A DNA stretch of 64,000 bases from Tyto alba. Lineage: Eukaryota > Chordata > Aves > Strigiformes > Tytonidae. Of this stretch, positions 38,401 to 47,952 are shown piece by piece. A model generated the notes under the pieces. It ran no database searches. It was not told the origin of the DNA and saw only the letters and a program-made list of their open reading frames with translations. Every line of letters begins with the position of its first letter. Positions within the stretch are counted from its first letter, which is position 1. Location of the stretch: positions 13,288,386-13,352,385 of the forward strand of contig NW_024881330.1 in assembly GCF_018691265.1 (NCBI RefSeq), given 5' to 3'. The position numbers and the translations under genes are program-made.

Positions 38401-40839
38401 ATTCTAAATCTGATGCTGATTTTATGGCAGTGGAATGATGTGCACAGACAGCAGCTCTTATGGCTCCTTTTTGCTGTCCTTGCAGGTGTGTGGGAAGGAC
38501 ATAGAAGAATCCATTAGAAGTGAAACGTCTGGAGACCTGGAGAAGGCTTATCTCACTATTGGTAAAAAAAAAAAAAAAGCGTCAAACCTTTCTGTTCTAA
38601 TTCTTTCCATCAGACATTGGTTGTCTGGGGTCTATTTACAGCCTGGCAACAGCCATCAAGATAGCCCTAAATTGAGCTGAGATATCTGCCAGGAAAAGAA
38701 GAGACAATTTTCAGTAGTGATTTGGACCCACGGGTTTTAGAAATAAAACTTGCTAGACACAGCTGCTCTCCACGCAGCTAAATTATTTGCCTTCTAACAC
38801 AGGGTGGCCACCTCCAGTCTGCCCCTGAGACCATGGCAGTTGATAACTTCTGGCAGATGTCTGGGCATCATCAGAAGTGTGCTAGCCAGCCACCACTAAA
38901 ATGTACAGGGTTCTGCACAGAAATTTAACACTGAGGGTGACGGTGACTGGTATTTAAGCCTGTGCTCCGGCTCTGGTTAGCTTACTGGTATTGCTATTAT
39001 CCATCTGGATCTGGGCTCTCCCAAATCTTGCGCCTGTGAGCTGCGAAGTGAGCAGCTACCCCAAGAATAGATGGACAAGAGGAAGTCCAGAGGGGCAAAC
39101 GCTCATTCTCATTCATTTCATTTTCCCTGGGGAATGGCAGAGCACTCAGTGCTGATTATTGCACTGTGTAACACGCTTTCCCCGTGGAGAAATGTACATC
39201 TCCGTTCAGACGCCAAGACTTCTCCTTACATACTGATAGGGGAACAGTCACAGAATCCTACCAGCTCATATATCTGATCATAAACCCTAGAGAACTTCCT
39301 TTATTGCTTCCTTATTTATTTCCTTCTCCTTGAAGATGTATCACAAAGTGTAAATATACAAGTATAATGAAGCCTCTTACTGTTTTCTCTAGTCAGCTGT
39401 GCCAAAGACTGCCCAGGTTACTTCGCTACACTTCTGCACAAGTCAATGAAAGGAGGTGGGACTGATGAAGAGACCTTGATTCGCATCCTTGTGACCAGGT
39501 CAGAGGTAGGGTACCCTGCGACCTGTAATACCTCACATCAGCTCTGGGAGAAATACAAATGTAGAGGGTATGGAGTGAGTCCTAGCAGATCATGTGCTCA
39601 GTCAACCCATTTCAGCCCAATGACATCAGTGGTCACACTCTGCTTTTGTACCCAGGCAACTCTAATTTTGATATTGCATCTACTTCTATTTTCAGAAGAA
39701 CTAAACCAGAAAGCATGCACGCAGTTTCAGGTAGAGTCAGCTGTACCTGGTTAAAACTAACCCATGAGGAGGTCTATCCCCAGTAGAATGTGTAAAAGTA
39801 AATTCCTAGTTAAGTAATGATAAAGCAGCAGTTCCCAAATTGAGAATTGCTTATAAACATATGTTGCCATTTCTCTCTGATTCCAGCTGGGAAAAACAGA
39901 TGGGGAGGAGGGAACTAAAATAAAGAACCAAAGGAGATAATTGTCATTTTAAAAAGCACAAAACTGGATAAGACACTTGAGATCTTAAACACAGTCTTTA
40001 AGTCTTCCTTCCTTGTAAGCTGTGTAGGTTGTAACCCCAGGGCTCTTTCAGTCTTGACATAGAAAAGGAGTTGTTCACAGGGAGGAGGAGAGCCTATTTC
40101 TCAATGATCAGCAGCGTGAGAAATTAGGCTCCAGGGTAGTCTCTGTTAAGACATGGTCCAATCATAATAACATATAAAACCTGCAGTGATAAGGATCAGA
40201 TACATGCCATGGGTGCCTTTTCACAGGAAAGCTCAAGATGAGATGTTTAATTCTCGCCCTCCCCCAGTCCCTCAGTGTAGTAACCAGAAAATTACTTCTG
40301 TGGGTGGAACAAAACTCTCTTTTAGCCACACTCCTGGCAGTGCCTCTTTCCCTGCTTGCCACCATGGGGTGGCCTCAGGAGCTCACAGCGACCTGTGAGA
40401 GTTTTCCAGTACCAAGGCTGTGCCCACACAGCACCACTGAGTGCCGGGCACAGATGCCCCCAGCTGCCCCGGCATGGCTCTCCACACAGGCCCATACCCC
40501 TCTTTGCAGTTAGTGTCCCCTCACCACACCATCTGACAAGGGCTTACCTCAAATCCGAATGTTATGCTGAAAGTCCTCCAAAATTTTTAGACCTGCTTTC
40601 TCCTCTCTTCCACCCAGTGCGGTGGGCCTTGGATCAGACCCCAGGGGTCCTGATAGGAGCAGGGCATATTACTTAAAGCACATCCCACTCTTCTAAAGAG
40701 GCTCTTGTTGTCTCCTCAGAGCGACCTGCCAGCAATAAAGGAGAAGTTCCAGCAAATGTACAAGGAGTCATTAGCTGAAGCTGTCCGATCTGATACCTCT
40801 GGGGACTTCAGAAAGTTGCTGCTGGCTCTTTTGCACTAA
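14484..40839 (+). CDS. ANXA13: ANXA13, annexin A13 (complete, 11 coding exons, 317 aa)
   Basis: This is a calcium-dependent phospholipid-binding protein. The join is 14484-14498, 28127-28205, 31091-31185, 32880-33050, 34313-34346, 34428-34507, 36181-36249, 36458-36559, 38486-38561, 39393-39505 and 40720-40839. It gives 317 residues against 316 in human ANXA13 isoform a. Four annexin repeats are intact, each with a type II calcium loop: GAGTDE (30-35), GAGTDE (102-107), GEGRWGTEE (183-191) and GGGTDE (261-266). Each has its capping acidic residue 39 positions later (D72, D144, E228, D303). The N-terminus MGSSHS has Gly2 and Ser6, the N-myristoylation pattern known for A13. An in-frame TAA three codons upstream fixes the start. 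From established knowledge it acts in apical or basolateral membrane traffic in epithelia. A longer isoform may include the exon at 16178-16252. Confidence 0.96.
16178..16252 (+). CDS. ANXA13: Candidate ANXA13 alternative exon (A13b-type N-terminal insert)
   Basis: 75 nt form an open, phase 0-0 exon with a good acceptor (TTTTTTAAACCTCCAG) and donor (CCA|GTAAGC). It encodes 25 residues beginning SKSYRLTE. Human isoform b, as I recall it, inserts 41 residues beginning SQSYTLSE after MGNRH, at exactly this junction. Inclusion would give MGSSHSKSY... and a protein of 342 residues, still with Ser6 for myristoylation. The later part of the exon is not clearly alignable and it is 16 residues shorter than the mammalian insert. 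Expression is unproven. Confidence 0.7.
21745..21805 (-). mobile_element. Possible CR1 3'-end remnant
   Basis: The string ATTGTAGAATTGGAAGGCAT followed by a CATCAGGTCA segment resembles a diverged reverse-oriented CR1 3' end (AGAATGGTTTGGGTTGGAAG-type). It is short and weak. Confidence 0.35.
27094..27176. repeat. Imperfect tandem duplication, unit about 46 bp
   Basis: ACGCCCTGGGGTGTCATAAC with CCTTAATTTA following at 27097-27125 recurs as ATGCCCTGAGGTATCATAAA with CCTTAATTTA following at 27143-27172, with a few substitutions. Confidence 0.6.
28127..28205 (+). CDS. ANXA13: ANXA13 coding exon 2
   Basis: 79 nt encode residues 6-31 plus one base: [19 protein letters not shown] and then HSACKGA. 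The acceptor is TTTTCCTAG and the donor is G|GTAAGA. The exon carries the end of the N-terminal tail and the start of annexin repeat 1. Confidence 0.95.
28206..31090 (+). other. ANXA13: ANXA13 intron 2
   Basis: The intron is 2.9 kb long. The 3' third is occupied by a CR1 fragment. The 178-codon frame at 29553-30089 has no recognisable homology and crosses no splice structure that I can support. Confidence 0.6.
30345..30958 (+). mobile_element. CR1 LINE 3' fragment with internal A-tract
   Basis: This is plus-oriented and 5'-truncated. Recognisable CR1 segments include GGACAGGCTGGAAAGGGTGC, AGGAGAGCCACAAAGATGAT, GAGAAGAGAAGGCTTAGGGG and the terminal TTCTATGATTCTGTGATTCT. A run of 23 A (30463-30485) interrupts the element at a place where CR1 normally has only a short A-rich stretch. 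No intact reverse transcriptase frame remains. Confidence 0.85.
31091..31185 (+). CDS. ANXA13: ANXA13 coding exon 3
   Basis: 95 nt encode [20 protein letters not shown] and onward to LYNK (residues 32-63), completing the first calcium loop. The acceptor is TCTTTTTCAG and the donor is AAG|GTATTT. Confidence 0.96.
31186..32879 (+). other. ANXA13: ANXA13 intron 3
   Basis: The intron is 1.7 kb of AT-rich sequence. A T-tract lies near 32396-32411 and another A-tract near 32720. No mobile element or exon was recognised. Confidence 0.6.
32880..33050 (+). CDS. ANXA13: ANXA13 coding exon 4
   Basis: 171 nt encode residues 64-120, from [16 protein letters not shown] to LCTRNNK, spanning the end of repeat 1 and the calcium loop of repeat 2. 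The acceptor is TCCCTGCAG and the donor is AAG|GTTGGG. It is the largest ANXA13 exon here. Confidence 0.96.
33415..34030. mobile_element. Avian ERV solo LTR in ANXA13 intron 4
   Basis: This is an element of about 616 bp, recognised from memory as a widespread avian ERV LTR. It starts TGTTGTGGTTTAAACCCAGC, has TTGTGGGTTGAGATAAAAAC in the middle, continues through GGGCATGACATCATACAGTA and ends GCTGAAACCAGGACA. The outer TG...CA fits an LTR. No internal retroviral genes are present. No clear target-site duplication was seen, so the boundaries could be off by a few bases. It shares the GTGGGTTGAGATAAA segment with the 12.8-14.0 kb repeat. A TAAAA microsatellite has expanded inside it. Confidence 0.75.
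33560..33645. repeat. (TAAAA)n microsatellite inside the LTR
   Basis: Pentanucleotide TAAAA units with single-base variants (AAGTA, AACAA, AGAAT) run to an AATAATAATAA tail. Minus-strand translation gives the [12 protein letters not shown] frames, which are not genes. Confidence 0.9.
34313..34346 (+). CDS. ANXA13: ANXA13 coding exon 5 (34-nt microexon)
   Basis: 34 nt encode [11 protein letters not shown] plus one base (residues 121-131). The acceptor is TTGCCTAG and the donor is GGC|GTAAGT. The exon is very short but required, because it keeps phase between exons 4 and 6 and matches the human segment EIIAIKEAYQR. Confidence 0.93.
34428..34507 (+). CDS. ANXA13: ANXA13 coding exon 6
   Basis: 80 nt complete a split leucine and encode [20 protein letters not shown] and onward to residue 158. 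The capping Asp144 of calcium site 2 lies here. The acceptor is TTCTCCACAG and the donor is GAG|GTAAGG. Confidence 0.96.
34508..36180 (+). other. ANXA13: ANXA13 intron 6
   Basis: The intron is 1.7 kb. The first half is very AT-rich (about 34570-34760). A short reverse CR1 remnant lies near 35612-35695. No other structure was recognised. Confidence 0.6.
35612..35695 (-). mobile_element. CR1 3'-end remnant
   Basis: GGAAGGTACCTCTGGAGCTA followed by CTCTAGTCCAGCCCTCCTCA matches a reverse-oriented CR1 3' region (consensus-like 'GGACCTCTGGAGATCATCTAG', then 'TCCAACCCCCTGCTCAAAG'). Confidence 0.6.
36181..36249 (+). CDS. ANXA13: ANXA13 coding exon 7
   Basis: 69 nt encode [20 protein letters not shown] and then LYK (residues 159-181), the linker between the two annexin half-molecules. 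The acceptor is TTTTCTCTAG and the donor is AAA|GTAAGT. Confidence 0.95.
36458..36559 (+). CDS. ANXA13: ANXA13 coding exon 8
   Basis: 102 nt encode [20 protein letters not shown] and onward to FQAYEK (residues 182-215). This is the start of repeat 3 with its calcium loop. The acceptor is AATTTTAAG and the donor is AAG|GTGAGT. Confidence 0.96.
36560..38485 (+). other. ANXA13: ANXA13 intron 8
   Basis: The intron is 1.9 kb. Short frames on both strands between 36660 and 38069 have no recognisable family. No mobile element was identified. Confidence 0.6.
38486..38561 (+). CDS. ANXA13: ANXA13 coding exon 9
   Basis: 76 nt encode [20 protein letters not shown] and onward to YLTI plus one base (residues 216-240). 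Capping Glu228 is included. The acceptor is TCCTTGCAG. The donor is G|GTAAAA followed by a run of 15 A, so it lacks the +5 G and is a weak U1 match. Confidence 0.94.
38562..40719 (+). other. ANXA13: ANXA13 introns 9 and 10
   Basis: Intron 9 is 38562-39392 and begins with GT followed by 15 A. Intron 10 is 39506-40719. Neither shows a recognisable element or further exon. Exons 9, 10 and 11 join in phase without any additional sequence. Confidence 0.65.
39393..39505 (+). CDS. ANXA13: ANXA13 coding exon 10
   Basis: 113 nt encode [20 protein letters not shown] and onward to LVTRSE (residues 241-278), including the GGGTDE calcium loop of repeat 4. The acceptor is TTTTCTCTAG and the donor is GAG|GTAGGG. 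Confidence 0.96.
40720..40839 (+). CDS. ANXA13: ANXA13 coding exon 11 (terminal)
   Basis: 120 nt, including the TAA stop, encode [20 protein letters not shown] and onward to LLLALLH (residues 279-317). Capping Asp303 of calcium site 4 lies here. The acceptor is TGTCTCCTCAG. Confidence 0.96.
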   Translation, partial: SDLPAIKEKFQQMYKESLAEAVRSDTSGDFRKLLLALLH

Positions 40840-41055
40840 AAATCCATCAACAATGAATAGGCATGCTGAGAAGCCACCTCTTGATTAGCTTCCAAAATAG
40901 CATCCAAAAAATGTGGCATTAGCACAAAGAAAAAAATCCAATTTATTTTCTTTCCAGCTGGGAAATGCGTTGCCAAGTAATGATGGATGTGAGGTTTATG
41001 TTATGGCTATCTCGCCAAATGTCCTTAAGCAATAAAGACATGTTAAAAAAACTAA
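40840..41055 (+). other. ANXA13: ANXA13 3' UTR
   Basis: A short 3' UTR of about 0.2 kb runs from the TAA stop to just after the polyadenylation signal. Its exact end is inferred. Confidence 0.7.
41031..41036 (+). terminator. ANXA13: ANXA13 polyadenylation signal
   Basis: A canonical AATAAA lies 192 bp after the stop codon. It is followed by a T/GT-rich stretch (TGTGTTTGCATATGTGG) near 41069-41090, as expected for a cleavage region. Confidence 0.8.
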
Positions 41056-41439
41056 ATCTAAATTGACCTCTTTGTGTTTGCATATGTGGAGGAATCTTCC
41101 GTCATTGTTTCTTCTGGGTAGATTTTCTGTCTTTTTTGTACTGAATATTATTCCTGTTCTCTCCCCAATTTGATAGGTGCCATATCATGCCGTTACAGTC
41201 CTGCCAAGAGAAAATGGATAGTAATTTCTTCTCAGCCCATTATCACAGCTCTTTAAACAACCTGAGAGCTGTGAATTAATGATTTAAGTCAGGCCCTGAT
41301 TAAAATCCTGCTATCCATGGGGAAGGTCAGAGTGATTTTCCTGTCCGTGAGTTGCTCTCTCAGCATAGTCACCTCTTAAATTATCCCATGAAGGAGATAA
41401 GGACTTGCAGTCCCCATCAGCACCACCTCCTGGGATATG

Positions 41440-41705
41440 GTGCAAGGAGCATTTCTGGGGAAGAGATGGGACTTTGTGATGTGGATCTGTCAAGCAGTGA
41501 AATGCTGTTCCCACTGAGGCAGACATGGGCCTCAGGACAGCTGCATGGTCTCCATCCTTGGAGGTTTCCAAGATCTGACAGGATAAAACCCTGAGCAACC
41601 TGGTCTGATCTCATGGCTTACAGTGCTTTGAGCAGGAGGTTGAACTAGAGACCACCAGAGGTCCCTTCCTCCCTGAACTACCCTAAAATCCTATAATCAT
41701 ATGAG
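41440..41705 (+). mobile_element. CR1 LINE 3' fragment
   Basis: Plus-oriented. GCATGGTCTCCATCCTTGGA, CCTGAGCAACCTGGTCTGAT, TTGAGCAGGAGGTTGAACTA and AGAGGTCCCTTCCTCCCTGA follow in CR1 order, ending with a degraded ATCCTATAATCATATGA. It lies just downstream of the ANXA13 poly(A) site. Confidence 0.8.
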
Positions 41706-43865
41706 ACATGATGTAGATGAAAAATAACATGACAGGACCTGGCAAACAAGAAGAGAGAGAGAAGAGTCTGGGTCAAGGGGATGGGCTTGTGAGTGTTTCT
41801 CTGTGTCTGGCCCCTTCCCCCTTTTGAGTACTACTCTGCAAGGGGAAGGGTCTTTCAGACCCAGAGCCACTGAGGTATGATGGCTGATGGCGTCTAATTC
41901 CCATTAAGAACAGTATTTCTGAAGCACTGGACCTGTTTCTCCCTGCTTGTATCAATGTCACAGCAGTAGCACCTGGCCATCTAGTTATAGTCTGTAAAGA
42001 TGGAGCAAAATAGATGAGAGATGGGAAAGATGGAGGACTTTTAAGAACGATGATCTCTGTGTCACACAGGTGTAACAGGATGTTCTGGCATTTTAGAAGC
42101 CTGATCCTCCTTTGGCAACATTTCTAGCAACCTAAAAATATCAGGGTCAGATCCTGAACCTGAAATGAACCATCTATTCCAAATTTGCCTTTATCAAAGG
42201 CATTTTAATGTTAAGACCCAGAAAGAGCAGAGCAGTGCAGGATCTGCATATCTTCTTGCTGATGTTGCCATGGGGCTCTTGTAACCAGAGACTATAGAAA
42301 GGATAGATGAATAATCTACTTAGGTGTCCAGTGTTCCTAGTGATATTTTATCCTCTGGAGGTCACACTGTATGTTCAGTCCAAAATAAGCTGGCAGGTAC
42401 CCATTCTCAAATGATGTAGTTTGAAGAAAAAGCCAGCGGGTGTCTGAAATGCACATGAAGGAGCTGGTTTAGGCAAAGGATTTGTTTTAAAATATTCTAA
42501 CAAAAGTGCCCAAAGCTATATGAGTGGTTTCTGTGAAACCTCTAGAAGCTCAGCACACTTTAAACCCAGCTATGTCCTTATTTAATGTGAAGCACATAAC
42601 TTTGGCAGTCAAATTTATTTTTGCCCGAAGACTGTTTTAATTAATGCTAGTAGGTCATTCTGACTAAAGAAGGAAGAGTACAATTGCTTTCATCTTAATC
42701 TTTCACTCTTTAATTAGAGATTGGCCTGACACCAAGACAGGAGCCCACACATCTTCACACCCACACATACTGGGCCAAAGTCATTATTGAATTACATGCT
42801 GTATCTCTCTATCTGTACACAATACATATAGTGATGGCAGAGGTGCTTGTGAGGTTGATCTGTGTCTCCAATGCTGTAAAAGTAAAACTTGTCCCTATGC
42901 CTCTATAACAAAAGTTTAGGTCAGGGGTTCAAAATTCAAGTTCAGATTTAAAGACCAGTGTCTACAGATGTAGTTTGTTACCTCACCTACAGAATCAGAA
43001 CCAAATTCAGGTTCAACCAAGTTAGGTCTCCTGGTGGTGTTATCAGCTGGGTGAGATACGGACATACATGTTGAATAGAAAAGTCCCTATCCATGTGCTC
43101 TGTTGGTAGTAATTTGATAGTATATACATAACTTTGCCCTTTCAGTGCACATATTCATTATATACACTTACATACTTATGTAAATATGAGATATGAAAAT
43201 CTAATAGTTCTACAACACATCCGTCTTCCTTTCTGGCCCAGTATTTCTCTCCCCTTCAGCGTATAATAAGCATAATGGTGTCAGCTGCCCATCTTACCTG
43301 AGTGGGTCTTGGCCAACTGACCAAGCTCCACACTGCTAGGGCACACAGCATCCCCGGCAGTGCTGGCTGCTCTCCCAGCCTGCACTGAAGGCTGTTACCC
43401 CAGCCAGCCACCACTGCTGCTTCGGGCATCTTCCCATCCTCTCCAAGTCATGGCATCTGATTAATTATGATCTCTGTAATTGTCTCTTTTTACAATGAAG
43501 AATGTTAATCCTGGGTTTTGTTTCCTCTCATAGTTTTATAAAGACCATAATAAGTAATATTTTTTCTTGTCCTCCTGTCTATTTAGACTGCAAATTTGGG
43601 GAAAGAGATCTCTCTCTTGATAACTGTGAGGGCTGGTAGTCATCAAGGAGGCGCACATAACACTGAATAAGCTCAGTCCCTTGAACAGGCCTTTTTCCTT
43701 ATCCATATTTGTTCATTTTCACCTGAATTGTAATAGGATCAGCGTATGAGTTTTCAAAACTGCCTGACATCACCAATCTTTTCTGTGCACCTGTCTGCTG
43801 GCTGATTAGATTACAACTTTTTTTCCGCTCTGTTGCTTAGTGCATGATAATAGGCATTTCATCAT

Positions 43866-43925
43866 CCCATTACATTAAAACATAAGAAGAGCTGCTCAAG
43901 GTCAGACCAAAGGTTCAACCATCCT
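43866..43925 (-). mobile_element. Ancient CR1-like remnant
   Basis: AAACATAAGAAGAGCTGCTC followed by AAGGTCAGACCAAAGGTTCA resembles the sauropsid CR1 3'-end phrase 'ACATAAGAACGGC...GGGTCAGACCAAAGGTCCA'. It is short and diverged. Confidence 0.5.
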
Positions 43926-46900
43926 AATTCTAAAACTGAGAAATTCCAAACACTTAAGGAGAGCACAGAAGGAGCAGCGTGAATATACAACAGTGCAGCA
44001 AAGTCGTTGTTCTTTGGTAGACGCTTCAATTTTCTAGAAACTGCCCGCTGATGGAGTTCATACATCAGCAGTTGCAGAGGGTCACTGTTTTAACAGCCCC
44101 CGATGGCTCCAGCCTCCCTCAAGGACTATGGGGGACCTGCAGCATCACATCCCACAGTGCTGCTGGTCACATAATCTGGGAACTGAGCCCCCTTTCCCAC
44201 TTGTACATGGTGTTCCGACCAGCCCGTTACTCATGCAACATCCCACTCCTGTGGTTAATGCAGCATCCTGTCCTCCCAAAAAAGACCTCTCAGGCCTGCT
44301 TTGGTCAATAGCATGGCAACCTAGGGAACCTGCCTCAAAAACTCATTCAGAAACAGACCTTCTCAGACATGTTACACTGTCCCACAGGAAAAAAAAAAGC
44401 TCTTCCCTCTCACCGGGGGTCATGCTGCAGCAGTAGGAGCTATATAGGACATACTGTTCTCAGATATGACATGAAAAATTATTTCTAGTTTATTTATAAA
44501 GGAAATCCTAACTAAGCAGTGCTGATGTACCCACTTAGTTGGAGATGTGTCTGAAACCATAATCTCTGGGAAAGAAAGGAGAGTTGTAAAGCAGGCAGCA
44601 GGGAGCTTTATTGCTTGGGATTCTTGCCCCAAATTGGCAGGGACCTGTGTGGGGACTCAGCAGGGAGCAGCAACCCCCCCGAGAGCAATAAGCTATATAA
44701 ACAGCACACACTGTACTCTGGGTTAGCAGGAGTTTGCATAACAGTGCAAAGCTCTCAAGCCTGGGATCTTCTAAATAAATGCCACATTTATCAGTATCTG
44801 AAGCAGAAGAGCATCCCACCTACCCTTCCCCAACCCCATAAAATAGTGTCATTAGTGAAGTCAGATAGCATCATTTGTTTCTTTAAGGGTTAAAAAAATA
44901 ACCCACAGCCACTGCCAGGAAGAGGCAGAGCTAAACAGGCAGCAAAGAGTTAGAGCCAGAACACAGATATAAAGCTAAATCAATCATCAAAATGGACCAC
45001 AATGAGAGCATATACATACAGAGCAAGAAAGAAAGCGAGAGGGCGTTTTGTTTGGGTAGCTTATGTTCTCTGGATGAGGAGAGAGAAATTCTCTTCTGGG
45101 TTTTTAATGCCACTCTAAATATTTATAGCAAGATCATGTCTAGCTGGTGAGGCAGTGGCAGGGAGTAGGGAAGAGAGGGCGCATTTTCCCCAGCACCCCA
45201 ACATCATCCTCTGGGTCATCTCTTTACTTGAGGAGAGGGAAAAGGCTGCACGTTGCCATGTTTACCCTCAAAGTGACTCATCTGGAGGAGTCAAGTCCAC
45301 TGGCTCCTGCCCTCTCCCTCCCTCACCTCATCATCTGGCCATTCACACACGCGTGTGCACACATGCGCACAGATTGTGCGGGAAGGGAAGATGCCACAGC
45401 CTCCAAAAAGCCATGCCAGCCCAACTCTACCCTGTCTTTAACATGGGTCTCGGCCTTCAGGGTTTTGTCTAGCCTTCAGGCATTTCACCATGTTGTTATG
45501 CTGCATTGAAAAGTCTCTGGGAAAGGCCACGTACGGCACAATCCGTGATGTAAAGCTGCTGTTTTTAGAGGAAGAGGCTGCCCCCATCCCTGCAGTCCAC
45601 TGGGCCACGGGTGCGGGAGCAGGAACGTATGGAGGACTGCAGACATCAGCATGGACACATAAGGGCCTGCGTCTCAAAACAATTTTTGCGCATCTGCCTT
45701 GCTGTGACTAGACGCAGACATGACTCATCCGTGAGCTTTGGCTTTGAAAATATGAGAAGGAGTTTTGTTTTAACCTTGTGTTTCCCTATGGCAGCGATGC
45801 TTAGAAATGTCACTTTGGATTCAATCCCATCCCAGAACAAAAGAAGGAATTTCAGCACAGATGATTTCAACCCAATCCAGTTACCCAGGCTTGGACAGCC
45901 AATGCTATTTTTCTTGAAACACCCAGGAAATTGGCACAGAACTGGGACACATCACATTGAACCTGCTGGAGAGCCCAGCCAGGGGCCAGCTGGGGTTGTG
46001 GAGGATCCTTCGCTGGCACAAGGCGCTCAGCTGATCCCAGCCCTGGGGGTGGATTTAGGCTCATTATTGCAGACACCTGCATGGGAGTATTAAAGACACC
46101 TACATGCGACTGAGGCAGCAGAACACCTGTGGAGACCTAGCAGTGCCTGAAGGACTGTTCACCTGCCCAGATATAGGTGGTACTTACTGGTGACCTGAAT
46201 AACTCCGCAGACTCAGCTGTATTGACGAGACCTCACTGGCTGTAAAAGGAGCTTGGAGACTTTGTTCATGTGCAAGCATCTGCAGTTAGGGACCCCATCG
46301 AGATGTCTGTCCTGGGGAGCTCAGTGCCACCCTGGGACCCCAGTTTCTAGCTCACTGTACTCACTTCAGCAACCTGCTCCAGTCCTCCTACCCATAACGC
46401 TGAGCTTCCTCAAGCCACCTGCTTGAGAAATTCTTTGCCAGAGGTTTCAGAGAGCTGAGGTCCTTACACAAAAAGCCACAACCTGGTATTTTCTATATGA
46501 AATATCAAGGAGCATCATAAAGATAAACTGCTCCAAGAGTGAACTTCACTCTCTGCTTGGCAGAGGTAGCTGGGGTCTCCCTGCCCACCTTGGGGCAGCC
46601 CTGGGAGTGGGGGTCTCACTGCATCAGCATCTCCCACCAGACTCCAGTGGGCTGACACTCCCCAGATCTCTCCATAAGGTGGAGACACGGTCCGTCCCAC
46701 CGGGGTCCCTGGAAGCCCTTCTGTCTCCCTCTTTCTTCATGAAACTACGGTGACACTGCATTACCTAGTGCGAAGCGTTGCAGACTGTTTACAGGCTTCT
46801 AGAGTTCCCAGGCACTTTAGGACAGGGTCCTGCCGCTGTTTCCAAATGGACAGCCAGGACTTTTATAAGTGAACTTTCCTCTCCGTGTCTATTTATTATA

Positions 46901-47379
46901 TGTAAGCATTTGCCAGAAAAACACCACTCGGGCATGCTCAGTGCTGGCCAGGCCATTGCAAAAGGCAACGGCAGCGTCACATGTGATAACAGTGAGAAGC
47001 CCGTGTGTGCCTATTCTTAGCACTGGAATGTATACAATGCCCCAACGCCTCGCTGCTCCTGCGCACAGCTCCTGAAAGCGGCAAAAGTGACTTCAGAATA
47101 AACACGGCCAGAAATCACCCTCTATGAATCACTTACCTACTGAAAGAAACGTCCTGTGGGTTTATAGGTTTTTATCCAGGCTCTAGCTATGGAAAATCTC
47201 AGCAGAGAATAAACGACAGAAAGTAAGTGCATGCAGTGAAGGACAACAGAAGGTAAATGTTTCTACCCTACCATTTCACTGCAGGTTGAGCAGTTAGCCA
47301 TGACAATAGATACTCATCATAATGTTCTGCCTGGCACTTAATTTAGTCATTGTGTGTCTGATTAACATAAAATAAAATT

Positions 47380-47399
47380 AAAAAAAAAAAAAAAAAAAA
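47380..47399. repeat. Poly(A) tract, 20 A
   Basis: The run is preceded by ATAAAATAAAATT. It could be a microsatellite or the tail of an old retroposed sequence. No body of a retroposed gene was recognised before it. Confidence 0.7.
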
Positions 47400-47952
47400 C
47401 CACAGCTAAGCAAAGTTAATAAATAACCATTTTAATACAGATTCCCAGTCTCTAGGGTTTCGTTTGCCCTGCTGCAGAGTTCAGCTCTGCCAGATTTACA
47501 TTCTTTGCGAGTGACTAACTCTAGGGGAAAGAGGCGCAAGCTACTAAACGGCTAATACTTTAAAATAGTGAATAAATGTCTAAGCTCGTTTATTCAGCAT
47601 GATTAAAATGAACAAACCAATTGCTTCAGCCACCCAGCTTTCATCTCAAATCAGTGAGATAACTTCAGTGCTTTTGCTTCTTGCCAGGGACACAGACAGT
47701 GCTGACCTCAGAGCTGCAACCTATCTGATAACTTTATGAAAATTTTAAAGGGTCTTAGCGACCTTTTAGCTTCTTTATTATTTTCCCACTGTGCTTAACC
47801 CATGTTCCATTTTTATGCATAACAGTGAACGGATATTTAGAGCAACATCAAAGTCCTGATTTGCTCTCTTGGAGCTGGATATTTCAATAAAAGCTGCTAA
47901 GAATTTGTTTTTTTTCTGCCAAGTCCAGAATTCATCCCTCTCCTATTTTGCT

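Larger units (their letters stand above)
41706..47850. other. Intergenic region between ANXA13 and KLHL38
   Basis: No gene was recognised. It contains an ancient CR1-like remnant near 43866-43925, a 20-base A-tract at 47380-47399 and several chance open frames, the longest at 45611-46093 (160 codons). None has homology or splice structure that I can support. The last few hundred bases should include the KLHL38 promoter. Confidence 0.6.

Noticed and set aside
45611..46093. 160-codon frame upstream of KLHL38
   Set aside because: No homology, no compositional or motif evidence of coding, and an ordinary chance length in 6 kb of intergenic DNA.
47869..47952. In-frame upstream extension of KLHL38 by 28 codons
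   Set aside because: The upstream codon at 47869 is TTG, not ATG. The first ATG is at 47953 in good context and matches the family N-terminus.
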